Positions 1 to 9,631 are shown, counted from the stretch's first letter. The stretch is DNA of 64,000 nt from Streptococcus pneumoniae (GCF_001457635.1 NZ_LN831051.1:1984001-2048000); one strand, 5' to 3'. The notes: generated by a model from the letters alone, not told the origin. Made by a program: numbers and translations.

Positions 1-80
1 ACCTGATCAAAGAGATGTTCTTGATTATCCGCTTCTAAGCAAAACACAAGGTTTTTGTCAAAGAAATAATCTAATACCAT
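1..80 (-). CDS. PTS EIIA component, N-terminal fragment at window edge
   Basis: The start codon is at 80-78, preceded by a good ribosome binding site (AGAAGGG about 9 nt upstream), and the frame stays open to the window edge, giving 26 residues that begin MVLDYFFDKNLVF. The short Asp/Phe-rich start and the chromosomal position next to the prtA region fit the EIIA gene of a galactitol-type PTS next to bgaA in pneumococcus. That assignment is an inference from recalled gene order; only the start of the gene is visible, so no phosphorylation-site histidine can be checked. Confidence 0.5.
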   Translation of the reverse strand, partial: MVLDYFFDKNLVFCLEADNQEHLFDQ

Positions 81-116
81 AAGTTTTTCCCTTCTTTCCA
101 TTAACTTTATGCCATA

Positions 117-145
117 AGTATAACACTATATGAAACCGTTGTCAA
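117..145 (-). promoter_or_regulatory. Sigma-A promoter for the PTS gene
   Basis: On the minus strand there is a perfect -35 TTGACA (145-140), a 17-nt spacer and a -10 TATACT (122-117). It lies about 35 nt upstream of the start codon of the PTS gene. Confidence 0.75.
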
Positions 146-253
146 TTACTTTCTGTTCTTTTTTGTCTCTTTTTTTATATTTTTGTTTTGTTTATAGTTT
201 GTTATATAAAAATAAACACACAAACAAATACTCCAAGCATTTTTTCTGTTCTA

Positions 254-350
254 ATACTCAATGAAAATCAAAGAGTAAACTAGGAAGCTAGCCGCAGGTT
301 GCTCAAAACACTGTTTTGAGGTTGTAGATAAGACTGACGAAGTCAGTGAT
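254..350 (-). repeat. BOX element remnant (boxC-boxB, boxA lost)
   Basis: The boxC end (starting ATACTCAATGAAAATCAAAG) and one boxB unit (CTCAAAACACTGTTTTGAG palindrome, GACGAAGTCAG) are present. The boxA module that should follow is replaced by unrelated sequence. The element reads A-B-C on the minus strand. Confidence 0.8.
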
Positions 351-385
351 CATATCCTAACCGCCCAATAACGAAGTCTATTGAA

Positions 386-433
386 AAATCTCCAGATTAG
401 TGAACTCATATATAGTTCCTAATCTGGAGATTT
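386..433. terminator. Long perfect hairpin next to the IS66 remnant
   Basis: AAATCTCCAGATTAG (386-400) is perfectly complementary to CTAATCTGGAGATTT (419-433), with an 18-nt loop. It lies directly downstream of the IS66 transposase stop (435-437 on minus). It could be a terminator or a structural end of the IS element. Confidence 0.5.
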
Positions 434-434
434 C

Positions 435-1537
435 TTATTTGCACTTTTCTTGTACAACTTTAGTCCACGGTAAATAGGCCTCTAAAACCTCTTTGTTTAC
501 GAGAGTTTCCACGTTTGGAAGACATTCTAGAAGATAGGATAGATATTTCTCACTATTTATAATGGATTGAAATAAGATATGAACAAATCGATTAGGAAAG
601 GAAAATTGATTTATAGAAATGTTTTAGCAGTCGATGCGTACTGTTATAGATTCAACGCACTATAATTGATGACGTTTAGCTGTTTCCAACAAGCTCATAA
701 TAATAGCTCTTGCTTTAGCTCCTTCAAAACTTTGAGAAAATAACCACCCTCGCTTTTTTAAACTGAGCTTAGGCTAAAAGAGTCCACTGGACTCTTTTAC
801 TCCGTCCCATAACCAATGATTTAATGGCGCATTCAGCTAGATTATTGGAAAGGACCAGATGTCCGTCTTTCAAAATAGTCTTAAAGGTTTCTTTATACTT
901 GAGGCTGTATTCAATTGCCCTTCCTAGTTTTGAACCTGCTAAAACTGACTGACGGCGGCACCAAGCAAAGAAGTCTTCCATTAGGGGCTGGAGATGTTCT
1001 TGACGTTTCTGTAGTCGTTCATCAGCTGGCAAAGCCTCCCAGTCTCTTTCCAAGGAAAATAACTGATCACAATAAGCTAAACCTTTAGCTCCTAAGGATG
1101 ATTTATCTGCTTGCTTGGGGGTCGCTTCAAAAAATTTCCTTCTCACATGCGCCCAACATCCAACAAGTTCAGCTTCTGCCAGTTGACGATAAGCTTCTAG
1201 CGGTTCGCAGTTTACCAAGCTTAGCGTCGCCTTGCTCCTAAACCTTGGACTGCTATCGCATAGGCAGAACTAGAGGACTAAAGTCCTAAGTTACTGCCGC
1301 AACATATCACAATGAACATAGCCAGAATAATCTCCTAGGAATTCTTGTACTACTAAACCACTCCGACTCTGATCATGATGGTACAGCGTGATTGCTTGAT
1401 TCTCAACTTTCCCAGACAAAAAGGTCCAATAGTAGGTCAGATGGCTATGACTCTCTAGAACCCGATAAGAAGTTTCATCCGCATGAAGTAAGGGCTGAGT
1501 CAATAGTCTCTCTCGCAAGAGGTTATAAAGGGGCTTT
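435..1537 (-). pseudogene. IS66-family transposase (TnpC) remnant, broken
   Basis: Three pieces of one minus-strand transposase are visible. 1537-1291 encodes LLRERLLTQPLLHADETSYR (the DDE-domain start typical of IS66 TnpC); 1218-769 encodes GCWAHVRRKFFEA and the conserved region around LSNNLAECAIKSLVMGRSKR; 557-435 encodes the C-terminus ending TKVVQEKCK. The pieces are separated by a roughly 70-nt garbled segment (1219-1290) and by a RUP (558-664). The N-terminal part is absent because the copy is fused at about 1540 to an IS630 fragment on the other strand. It cannot make an active transposase. Confidence 0.8.
558..664. repeat. RUP element (107 bp) inside IS66 remnant
   Basis: This is a 107-bp unit bounded by TATA at both ends with the RUP ends (GGATTGAAATAAGATATGAA and TAGATTCAACGCACTATA). 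RUPs are thought to be trans-mobilised by IS630-Spn1 and to insert at TA. This copy interrupts the 3' part of the IS66 transposase. Confidence 0.85.
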
Positions 1538-1540
1538 AGG

Positions 1541-1721
1541 AATAGGAGCTTTCACAAGCTTATCCAGATGATTATCTTTTACTCGTTATGGACAATGCTA
1601 TATGGCATAAATCAAGTACCTTAAAGATTCCGACTAATATTGGTTTTGCATTTATTCCTCCATACACACCAGAGATGAACCCCATTGAACAAGTGTGGAA
1701 AGAGATTCGTAAACGTGGATT
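1541..1721 (+). pseudogene. IS630-family transposase C-terminal fragment
   Basis: In the plus frame the sequence reads through VMDNAIWHKSS and IPPYTPEMNPIEQVWKEIRK. These are the second Asp and the catalytic Glu motifs of the IS630 DDE transposase. The N-terminal half is missing, and the reading frame is cut by a RUP directly after the RKRG sequence. The likely parent is IS630-Spn1, the element proposed to mobilise RUP. Confidence 0.85.
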
Positions 1722-1828
1722 TATAGTAAAATGAAATAATAACAGGACAAATCATTCAGGACAGTCAAATCGATTTCTAACAATGTTTTAGAAGCAGAGG
1801 TGTACTATTCTAGTTTCAATCTACTATA
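1722..1828. repeat. RUP element (107 bp) inside IS630 fragment
   Basis: The unit runs TATAGTAAAATGAAATAATA to TTTCAATCTACTATA, exactly 107 bp between its terminal TATA sequences. It sits at the break between the IS630 transposase fragment and the ISL3-type fragment. Confidence 0.9.
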
Positions 1829-1837
1829 GATAAACTT

Positions 1838-2172
1838 TTGAGCTATTCAGAAGACTTGAAACACCACTATAATCTCTATCAACTCTTGCTTTTTCACTTT
1901 CAGAATAAGGAGCCTGACAAATTTTTCGGACTCATTGAGGACAATCTGAATCAAGTTCATCCTCTAAAACCTTCCTCAAAGATAAAGAGAAGATTGTCAA
2001 TGCCCTTCAACTACACTATTCTAATGCCAAACTGGAAGCGACCAATAATCTCATCAAACTTATCAAGCGCAATGCCTTTGGTTTTCGAAACTTTGAAAAC
2101 TTCAAAAAACGGATTTTCATCGCTCTGAATATCAAAAAAGAAAGGACAAAATTTGTCCTTTCTCGAGCTTAG
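1838..2172 (+). pseudogene. ISL3-family (IS1167-like) transposase C-terminal remnant
   Basis: The first frame gives YSEDLKHHYNLYQLLLFHFQ and EPDKFFGLIEDNL. After a frameshift near 1965-1975 a second frame gives LEATNNLIKLIKRNAFGFRN and ends at TAG 2170-2172. This is the C-terminal signature of ISL3/IS1167 transposases. A 23-nt perfect hairpin (GAAAGGACAAA facing TTTGTCCTTTC, 2140-2162) overlaps the end of the coding remnant. The gene lacks its N-terminus and is not functional. Confidence 0.8.
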
Positions 2173-2467
2173 CTGACTTCAACCCACTACAGTTGACAAA
2201 GAGCCGAAATTGTCTCATCACCTCTATTAGCCTTTAAATTTTGATAGACTCTATTTTCTAGTCAATATGACCAATATTGTCAATACTAACCCTTTCAATC
2301 AATTCATTAGTTATATAAACTAAGTCCATTAATAACTCCAAATAGTATCACTAGTAAAGTAAAGTAAACTAAATAATTGAGTTATAAATGGCTATTTTCA
2401 CAAAACTATGTCATCACCTCACTATCTAATCTCAGTACATAAACCATTTTTTTCTATAGCTTTTATC
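2173..2467. other. AT-rich intergenic region downstream of prtA
   Basis: No gene was recognised in these 295 nt. The first 40 nt probably belong to the end of the ISL3-type remnant. A small imperfect palindrome (CAATAT-N5-ATATTG) lies near 2260-2280. I see no convincing hairpin plus T-tract terminator for prtA. Confidence 0.5.
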
Positions 2468-5400
2468 TTAATCTTGATTTTTTTTCTTCAATCCAAGAAA
2501 AATTCCTACTATAAACATTATTCCGGCAGCTAATAGTGTCTGGGCTCCGCTTGCTGTTCCAGTTTTTGGCAACTTATTAGGATTGTTAGTAGTTGATTTA
2601 CTACTGATATTGTTTTTATCAAGAACTGTAGCTGTAACATCCTTAGTTGAATCAGATTTTTGTGAATGATCTTCTCTTTGTAAATCCTCTTTTCTGTGAC
2701 TTTCATTTAATTGACTATGGTTTACTTGTGGGTTATCTTTCTTTTTCGATACATCAAAAGTAGGTTTATTTTCTTCCTCCTTTTTCTCCTCTATTTTCTT
2801 GAATACAGGTTTTATAAAGGTATCTTTTGATAGATTAATAACATAGCCAGCGTCTTTTTTACCTTCGAAACCAGAAATTTCCCAACCATCAAATTGGTAT
2901 CCTTTTTCTAATTCACCCTTATAAACAGGTAAAATAAAATCTTCTTCCGACACTATCGTTGAACTCATTTCTTTTCCATTTTGAATGGTCACAGTTACCC
3001 TATGAGGTTTTAATTCACTTACCTCTCCCGTATCTTTATTTAAAATGAATTCTTTTACGGTTGTATTTCTTGCAAAATCTTTTACAACAATCTTAATGTT
3101 TAGTGTCTTGTCTGTTATTTGTTTAATATCATCAAATGATGTATATTCTTTTCCATTTACATAAATATGTTGTTCTTGAATCTCACCATCGAATCCATTA
3201 TTTCTTTTATCATTGATGTTAAAGACTACAGATTTTCCATCAGCATATTCGATACTAGTATTTCCCTTAGGATCAATGTTTACTTCGGGTTTAACATTAT
3301 CATATAAAAACTGATAGTGGACTCCAACTGCTTTAGCATTCAAATCGCTATAGCCAGTTTGAAGATAAACATTTCCATCCATATCTGTTACCTTATCTGG
3401 AAATCCGTTTGCTTTATAGTCTTTCATTCCCCAGTCCATGATGTCACCGTCTTTAACATTCAGCTTAATATTAAAATCTCTAGTGTTATCAATGTGTAAA
3501 TCTCCGTAGATTAAATAATTATCTACAACCGATTCATTAACTCTCAATTCCCAGTTAAAACCACCCTTATCAGAAATCTTACCTCTTAAATAAAATTCTG
3601 GATTTCGTACATAAATTTTATTAGATTTAGATGGATTAAAGTAGTTCTTATCCATTGAAAGGTTTACTGGTTTGGTATCAATAAATAACATGGAGCCATC
3701 TTCTTTTATAGCTTCTACATTGGACTTATCCTCTCCAGTGTATTCTTTATCATCCTTACCAAATAATACAAGTTTAGAAGAATCTGTCACAAGATTTCCG
3801 TCTTTATCGATAGCTTCCCCTTTATCGTTCATTTTAAATGTAAACACTTGATACCTTATAATGTTAAAGCCGTCCAAAGCCGACATTAATACAGCTTGGG
3901 TACTTCTTCCATCTTCAACATTTCTACTATCAGCATAAATTGTTGTTTCTGAAAGGACTCTTAGATTAGGATTGGCCTTTTGTATTTTTGCTATATCTTC
4001 CTTGCTATAGACTCCATTTCCTTCTAACATATCCGTTTTTCCAGGATTATAGGTAGTCACTTTTAGTGCATAGCCTTTTCTTAGAATGATGTTATCCTTT
4101 AACAGATATTGTTGTTTTTCTGAATCAGAATAGATTTTACCAGATTCCATTTTAGTTAAATTGTCTGGTTTGTTTTTTGAAAGGTCTCCTTCTCCTAATT
4201 CGATTACATTCCCATAACTTGATACATACGGATATTCTGCTTTAGTTTCCTTATTTTTTTCAGGCATTCTAATTTTAGTTTCAGCTTTTATTTGATTGTC
4301 ATCTTTAACAAATAATCTCATATCTCCAGCAAAAGCTAATCCATCTACAATATCATTAATATTAGCGTATAAATCAAATATCATCGTTTTTGAATGTGAG
4401 TCATACTTAGTCGCTTTGATTTCTATAAATTTATAGTTATTTCCATAATATACCTTGGCATTTTTAGAAACATTGCTTATCTTTCCAAGAATTTCAAAGT
4501 GTCCATCTTTAGATGGGCTTAGAACACCATAAATTTTTGATTTTATTTCGTCAAATTTTTCAGTTTCATATTCTAGAGCACTTTCATCTTCATAGGCAGT
4601 TATATTTCCTTTATCGTCATATTTATAATCAAGTTCTACTGTTCTTTTTCCACCAGTTACAAAGTCGTCTTCTTCCTTATATTTCTTTTTAATGAGTTTC
4701 TTTAGGTCTTTATTTTCAAAGTCTCTAATTGTTGAAATATTTCTATCAATAGTAAAACTAGATTTTTCTTTAATAGACTCTTCATTTTCTTGATGATGAT
4801 GTTCTACCCCAGTTGTATCTTTTTTTAGACTACCCTCTTTTCCATTTCCTAAATTTTTAAATTTAGATTCTGCAATCTCGCCAAGCTTTTGATATTTAGA
4901 TGAATCTTGATCAGGATCTACTAGATAATAGGAAATCATCCCCTTTTCATCAGCCTGATTAGCAAATTTAATTCTATGAATCTTTGTGAAATTGCTAGAA
5001 CCATCTAATGCAATGACTTCAATGATTTTTCCCCTTAAATCTCCCGCACCTTTAATTTCATAAATGGTATTTCCGTCTTTGTCAAGTTTTCTATTTCTTC
5101 CTTGACCCTCACCTGCGTAAGTTACTTCAAGATTTTTTTCAACCTCTCCATCTTCATTAACAAGAGCGGCGCCAGCATACCAAACTTCGTTCGCAATCTC
5201 GTCAAATTTTTCAGGATGTTCTTTTTGATCTCTCGCAAATAGCGTTTCATTCTTATACTGATCTTTTACCTTATGATAAGTATCCTTTGTAATCAACTTA
5301 ATTTTTTCAGGATTTGAAAAATCAACCGAAACAATCTTAGGGGCGGTGTTATCAATTTTTACAGGAATATAGGAAACCTGCCATGGGTAATCTTTAGTTA

Positions 5401-8400
5401 ATCTATATTTAAATTTATAGAAATATTGACCTTCCGCAATCGGTTCAAATTGACCTCTTATCTTAGTAGCAGGATCTTGATTATCCTTACTTTCTGGTGC
5501 ATTTTCTTCTCTACCTCTAGGATTATAGATGAGTCCATCCCACTTCAAGTCACCCCAAACTTTTAGTTTAGATGATTTGATTCCCTTTGCATCATTGCTT
5601 TTAGAATTTAAAATTCCTCTAATAAAGTGTTCTCTCGAAATGACTTTTAAGTCTCTTTGATTTTCTCCCTCTTTATTTGTATTTACTATTGAAATCAATC
5701 CTTCTTCTGCACTTCTTAATACAAGTGGAGAAGGTGTTAATCCTCTTTCAAGTTGAGCATCTTGAGGATTTCCATTTGAATCTAAAGGATAAATGTTAGC
5801 AATCTTAGAACCACTTGATGATGGAGCGTTGATCCCTTGGTTATTGAAAGCAAATAATTCTGGATTTTGATCCAGGGATGTTGTATTTTTATCTTTTCTA
5901 TTTTGTATAACTCCTGCTGGATTAAATTTATCTATACCATGTTCTCCACCAATTCCCTTATTTAAGGTTCCTGGAATTTTCGGTTTACCATCATCATCAT
6001 AACCTCCCAGTGTTTTTGATCTTGACCCTTCTTCCCAAGCCCATTTATCAAGGATTGGTTCGTGGTTCCAATTCCCAGCAAATCCCATTAGAGGCATCGA
6101 CAAAGAAGGTTGGAAGTTTATTTTCTTCCCGTTGGAGTTTAGAGCTTCCATTTCTTCCACTGACTCAAAATGAATAAATGATTCTACAAATTTATTTTTG
6201 TTTTTGGCCTCTCCAACATTTATAACCGCATTCAAATCAAAGCTAGAATTTGCGCCTATAGTGAAAGTATCATGCTCAAATGTGATATTTGCTCCTTTGA
6301 CTTTTTCTGGGTGAATTTCTGGAACAATTTGCTTACCATCTGGAGATTTTTCATCTTTATATGTTTCATCAAGTTTTAATCTGTCAGTTAGAGAATCTGT
6401 AGTTATCGCTGATGCTGAAACTTTAAAAGTCAAAGGTCTGTTTGATGTATTGTGAAGCTTGATTGTAAAGTATTTTTTATCACCTTTTATTTCTTTAAGA
6501 GAAATGGAACCATATGAGTTTACCAAACCTTTAGAATCCGTGTTTTTGAAAGTTGCTACAACTTCATTTCTCAAAGCATTGGCCACATTAATTAGGCCTG
6601 CTCCCTGTTGTCTAGGTGATGCAAAGTATTGACTTTTTTCTTTCCAAGAAGTTGCATCCATCATAGGTCGCGCAGTATTTTGTAGGGCAATTTTTGTAAG
6701 ACTTGTAAGATCTATTTTGTCATCTCCCTTAAGATTTTTCAATACAGGTCTTTCAAGCATTTCCTTTAATTTCGGTCTAATCAAAACAGTAGAAGCTGCC
6801 ACGATTGGAGTCGCCATACTAGTTCCTGACATATAGCCATAAGTTGATTTGCCATTAATAACATTAAGCGTGGATTTAATATTTTTACCAGGTGCTGAAA
6901 CATCGGGTTTTAAAAGTAAATCTATTCTTGGCCCCCAAGATGTAGATCCTGCTGGAACGATGATATCTTCTTTATAGAGTTCTTTGTCTGTGTCAGGTGC
7001 AAACTTAAAGTCAATCTCTTTTTCGTCACCTACATTCGGTTTGTTGGAATTAAAACTTTCCATATCAATTGGATAGTATTGCTCCAATTTATCTTTAAAA
7101 TCTTCTTTATTATTTCTTTTGACTTCAGTTTTTTTATTAGGATTAATCATGTTCCATAGCTTTACACCATCATCTCCTGAAATTGAAAACACTTGACTTT
7201 TAGTACCTTCATCCGCTTCATATCCCATAGCTGGAAGCTCTGTCCAATTATCTCTATTGTAGTAATTTACAGTATTTACAACCATAATGGCGCGTGCACC
7301 CTTATCCATAGCTTTTTTAAAAGCATTTTTTAAATCCTTTGTATAAATTCTATCCATTACTGCAATTTTGCCCCTAAGATCCAAACCTATCAAATCTTGG
7401 TCTTGCCCCTTGCCTATATATACAAATTTTAATTTACTAGGAGCTTTTGTTCCATCTTCATTTGTTGTGATTTTATTCTTATCGAAAAAGGCCCCTATAT
7501 TTCTGTATTTAAAACTTTCTCCACCTATGTTAACTTTATCAAACTCAACTGTTTGATTTTTAGCAGAAGCGACCGCTATCGCATCCTCATGTGCTGCAGT
7601 TCGTGTTACATTTCCAGTGTCGGTCATTTTCAGATGATTATTTGCTACTAAATCCCATGAAGAACTTGAAGCAGAAGTCGCATAGTTACCCGTAGCGACA
7701 ACCATTGGAATGCCTGCTTTTCTTAATGCCCTAATAGCTTGCCAATATTTCTCACCTACAAGACCTGTTCCTGTAAAACCAGATGATACCGAAACAACAT
7801 CAACGTTGTGTTTGATAGAATCTTCAATAGCATGAAACATTGTTTCATCACCCGCAAACCCAGATCCTGCGTCAGAATACATTTTGTAAGAGAAAATTTG
7901 TGCATTAGGTGCAATTCCATCTATGCCGTTAAAGTTTTTGATATCTTGTTCAGTATCATTTCCAGCAAGAATCCCTGCAATATGCATCCCATGTGGGTCA
8001 AAATAATCCCTTCCATCATCATATTTTTCTACAGTGATTTTGCCACCATTATAATAATTGAACGCATGAGGGATTTTATCACTCAACCAATAATTTTTAT
8101 CAGTTCCTTTTAAGTCTTCTTTTTTAAATCTCATTGAGGCTTTGGCATCATCATCGATTCTCATAGCCTTATGTCTATAATCTGTTCCAGTATCGATATT
8201 TGAAATGACCATACCTCTACCATCAAAATTTTTCCCAAATGGAGCATTGATAGACTTTAGGTAATCAATAGCTTCCTCAACTCCAATTTCCTTTCTGGCA
8301 TGATTCATCATGGGTTGGACTTTTTGTGCCCTTTCAACCGATGAAATACCTTCTATTTGTTTAATTTTGTCCAAGTTATCTGGAGTTGTTTCTATGGCAC

Positions 8401-8899
8401 TACCGTTAAAAATTCTATCATAAGTATATAAAACTTTTGTATTCTTAAGATTTGATAGTCCCTTGATTGCTTTTTCTCCAGATTCTTTATCTTTAAATTC
8501 AGCAATATAGACAAGTCTATCTTCTTTTTTCGGATTTTCTGTGCCTTTATTTGCAGACGAGTGTGCATTATCTCCTTGGGATTGATTGGAATCTTCTTTG
8601 ATTCTTGCTTCTTCATTGCTAGTTTTAGTGTCTATCACAGGATTTTTACTAACAACTTCTTTTTCCTCAATAATTGTTGTTTTCTTTTCTTCAGTATCCT
8701 TTGAAGTTTCTATAGCATTATGAATATCTTTATGTTTCTCTTTATTTTCTGTTTCCTTATCTACTACTACTTTTTCTTTATCAGAGATGCTTAAAGCATC
8801 TTCAGAGCTAGATGTGTCTGCTAAGACTACCTCATTAGGGGCATAGGCTGCTAAAATAACTGCAGCTGTAGTTAATGACAATACTGTACTTTTTTTCAT
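2468..8899 (-). CDS. prtA: Cell-wall-anchored subtilisin-like serine protease PrtA
   Basis: This is a very large S8 protease (2143 aa) exported and attached to peptidoglycan by sortase; in pneumococcus PrtA is a virulence-associated surface protein. It has an N-terminal signal peptide (residues 1-27, ending VVLA), a charged Lys/Glu-rich prodomain region to about 200, and a catalytic domain with Asp236 (NIDTGTD), His303 (DPHGMHIAG) and Ser694 (SGTSMATP). A PA-type insert lies between His and Ser, followed by Fn3-like domains, a long C-terminal stalk, a bacterial-repeat-like GYQFDGWEISGF module, LPKTG at about 2110 with a hydrophobic stretch, and the KKKNQD tail. The usual HGTH motif reads HGMH. 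The start has a clear AAGGA site. It is monocistronic with its own promoter. Only the substrate is unknown. Confidence 0.95.
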   Translation of the reverse strand: MKKSTVLSLTTAAVILAAYAPNEVVLADTSSSEDALSISDKEKVVVDKETENKEKHKDIHNAIETSKDTEEKKTTIIEEKEVVSKNPVIDTKTSNEEARIKEDSNQSQGDNAHSSANKGTENPKKEDRLVYIAEFKDKESGEKAIKGLSNLKNTKVLYTYDRIFNGSAIETTPDNLDKIKQIEGISSVERAQKVQPMMNHARKEIGVEEAIDYLKSINAPFGKNFDGRGMVISNIDTGTDYRHKAMRIDDDAKASMRFKKEDLKGTDKNYWLSDKIPHAFNYYNGGKITVEKYDDGRDYFDPHGMHIAGILAGNDTEQDIKNFNGIDGIAPNAQIFSYKMYSDAGSGFAGDETMFHAIEDSIKHNVDVVSVSSGFTGTGLVGEKYWQAIRALRKAGIPMVVATGNYATSASSSSWDLVANNHLKMTDTGNVTRTAAHEDAIAVASAKNQTVEFDKVNIGGESFKYRNIGAFFDKNKITTNEDGTKAPSKLKFVYIGKGQDQDLIGLDLRGKIAVMDRIYTKDLKNAFKKAMDKGARAIMVVNTVNYYNRDNWTELPAMGYEADEGTKSQVFSISGDDGVKLWNMINPNKKTEVKRNNKEDFKDKLEQYYPIDMESFNSNKPNVGDEKEIDFKFAPDTDKELYKEDIIVPAGSTSWGPRIDLLLKPDVSAPGKNIKSTLNVINGKSTYGYMSGTSMATPIVAASTVLIRPKLKEMLERPVLKNLKGDDKIDLTSLTKIALQNTARPMMDATSWKEKSQYFASPRQQGAGLINVANALRNEVVATFKNTDSKGLVNSYGSISLKEIKGDKKYFTIKLHNTSNRPLTFKVSASAITTDSLTDRLKLDETYKDEKSPDGKQIVPEIHPEKVKGANITFEHDTFTIGANSSFDLNAVINVGEAKNKNKFVESFIHFESVEEMEALNSNGKKINFQPSLSMPLMGFAGNWNHEPILDKWAWEEGSRSKTLGGYDDDGKPKIPGTLNKGIGGEHGIDKFNPAGVIQNRKDKNTTSLDQNPELFAFNNQGINAPSSSGSKIANIYPLDSNGNPQDAQLERGLTPSPLVLRSAEEGLISIVNTNKEGENQRDLKVISREHFIRGILNSKSNDAKGIKSSKLKVWGDLKWDGLIYNPRGREENAPESKDNQDPATKIRGQFEPIAEGQYFYKFKYRLTKDYPWQVSYIPVKIDNTAPKIVSVDFSNPEKIKLITKDTYHKVKDQYKNETLFARDQKEHPEKFDEIANEVWYAGAALVNEDGEVEKNLEVTYAGEGQGRNRKLDKDGNTIYEIKGAGDLRGKIIEVIALDGSSNFTKIHRIKFANQADEKGMISYYLVDPDQDSSKYQKLGEIAESKFKNLGNGKEGSLKKDTTGVEHHHQENEESIKEKSSFTIDRNISTIRDFENKDLKKLIKKKYKEEDDFVTGGKRTVELDYKYDDKGNITAYEDESALEYETEKFDEIKSKIYGVLSPSKDGHFEILGKISNVSKNAKVYYGNNYKFIEIKATKYDSHSKTMIFDLYANINDIVDGLAFAGDMRLFVKDDNQIKAETKIRMPEKNKETKAEYPYVSSYGNVIELGEGDLSKNKPDNLTKMESGKIYSDSEKQQYLLKDNIILRKGYALKVTTYNPGKTDMLEGNGVYSKEDIAKIQKANPNLRVLSETTIYADSRNVEDGRSTQAVLMSALDGFNIIRYQVFTFKMNDKGEAIDKDGNLVTDSSKLVLFGKDDKEYTGEDKSNVEAIKEDGSMLFIDTKPVNLSMDKNYFNPSKSNKIYVRNPEFYLRGKISDKGGFNWELRVNESVVDNYLIYGDLHIDNTRDFNIKLNVKDGDIMDWGMKDYKANGFPDKVTDMDGNVYLQTGYSDLNAKAVGVHYQFLYDNVKPEVNIDPKGNTSIEYADGKSVVFNINDKRNNGFDGEIQEQHIYVNGKEYTSFDDIKQITDKTLNIKIVVKDFARNTTVKEFILNKDTGEVSELKPHRVTVTIQNGKEMSSTIVSEEDFILPVYKGELEKGYQFDGWEISGFEGKKDAGYVINLSKDTFIKPVFKKIEEKKEEENKPTFDVSKKKDNPQVNHSQLNESHRKEDLQREDHSQKSDSTKDVTATVLDKNNISSKSTTNNPNKLPKTGTASGAQTLLAAGIMFIVGIFLGLKKKNQD

Positions 8900-9041
8900 T
8901 TTAATTCCTTACATATTTATATAACTTCCAATAGATAATAAACTTTAACTTTGCTAGCCTTTGTTATAAAAAGTTTTACTAAGTATTATCTAGGAAATAG
9001 AGTAGTACATTTATATATAATTGTTATCTCTCCATAAAAAC

Positions 9042-9070
9042 AGTATATCATTTAAAAAAATTTAATTCAA
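9042..9070 (-). promoter_or_regulatory. prtA promoter
   Basis: Minus-strand -35 TTGAAT (9070-9065), 17-nt spacer, -10 TATACT (9047-9042). The predicted start of transcription leaves an untranslated leader of about 135 nt before prtA. Confidence 0.7.
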
Positions 9071-9073
9071 GAA

Positions 9074-9093
9074 AAATTAACATGCATTAATTT
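9074..9093. promoter_or_regulatory. AT-rich palindrome upstream of prtA -35, candidate PsaR operator
   Basis: AAATTAA-CATGCA-TTAATTT has perfect 7-bp arms and lies 4 bp upstream of the prtA -35. PrtA is known to belong to the manganese-responsive PsaR regulon. DtxR/SloR-type operators are AT-rich palindromes of this kind. The assignment to PsaR is inference. Confidence 0.45.
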
Positions 9094-9123
9094 ATTTTTT
9101 AGAACACGTTAAAAAATAAGATT

Positions 9124-9320
9124 AGTACTCAATGAAAATCAAAGAGCAAACTAGGAAACTAGCCGCAGGTTGCTCAAAACACTGTTTTGAGGTTGTAGAT
9201 GGAACTGACGTAGTCAGCTCAAAACACTGTTTTGAGGTTGTGGATAGAACTGACGTAGTCAGTAACCATACGCACGGCAAGGCGACGTTGACGTGGTTTG
9301 AAGAGATTTTCTAAGAGTAT
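9124..9320 (-). repeat. BOX element, A-B-B-C
   Basis: This is a complete BOX on the minus strand: boxA end at 9320 (containing GGCAAGGCGACGTTGACG in the plus reading), two boxB units (two CTCAAAACACTGTTTTGAG palindromes, two GACGTAGTCAG), and boxC to 9124. Several open frames across it are repeat artefacts. Confidence 0.9.
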
Positions 9321-9459
9321 AAGTCCAAAACTTTCGTTAACCGGGATACATTATAAGCACATTCATACCATCAAAAATAGTAGCAATAAACTTGAACAAC
9401 TACCAGAAACACGAAAACAGGCATAATTGATGAAATATCAGCGCTATTAAACAATATAA

Positions 9460-9490
9460 ATAACCGCTAAGAATAAGGCTTAACGGTTAT
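9460..9490 (-). terminator. Terminator hairpin
   Basis: The minus strand reads TAACCGTTAAG, loop, CTTAGCGGTTA followed by TTTATAT. One bulged base interrupts each arm. It lies downstream of the tRNA remnant and the acetyltransferase pseudogene and probably ends that transcript. Confidence 0.55.
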
Positions 9491-9531
9491 CTTCTACCTA
9501 TCTATTTTTTCAAATCCTCAGTCGTTTATCT

Positions 9532-9585
9532 ACCTATAACCTAGGCTTTACGAGTGCCTTGCTCTACCAACTGAGCTAAATCGGC
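9532..9585 (-). pseudogene. Truncated tRNA-Thr (anticodon CGT)
   Basis: The minus strand carries an acceptor 5' strand GCCGATT, a perfect D arm (GCTCAGTTGGTAGAGC), an anticodon arm with loop CTCGTAA (CGT, Thr), a variable loop and the 5' strand of the T stem (ATAGG). After that it diverges: no TTCAAATC-type T loop, no 3' acceptor strand and no CCA are found. The closing A-A pair in the anticodon stem is also mispaired. It looks like the 5' two thirds of a tRNA gene left after a deletion or recombination, not a working tRNA. Confidence 0.75.
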
Positions 9586-9631
9586 GATTACACTTACAGT
9601 ATAGCACTCTGAGAATAGATGTCAAATAATA

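Noticed and set aside
2260..2285. Imperfect palindrome downstream of prtA as a terminator
   Set aside because: Stem is only 6 bp, AT-rich and without a T tract on the relevant strand.
7368..8113. Plus-strand frames opposite prtA
   Set aside because: Shadows of a long AT-rich gene without translation signals.
9132..9314. Open frame of 60 aa in the plus strand upstream of prtA
   Set aside because: It lies wholly in a BOX element; the same peptide recurs at every BOX copy.
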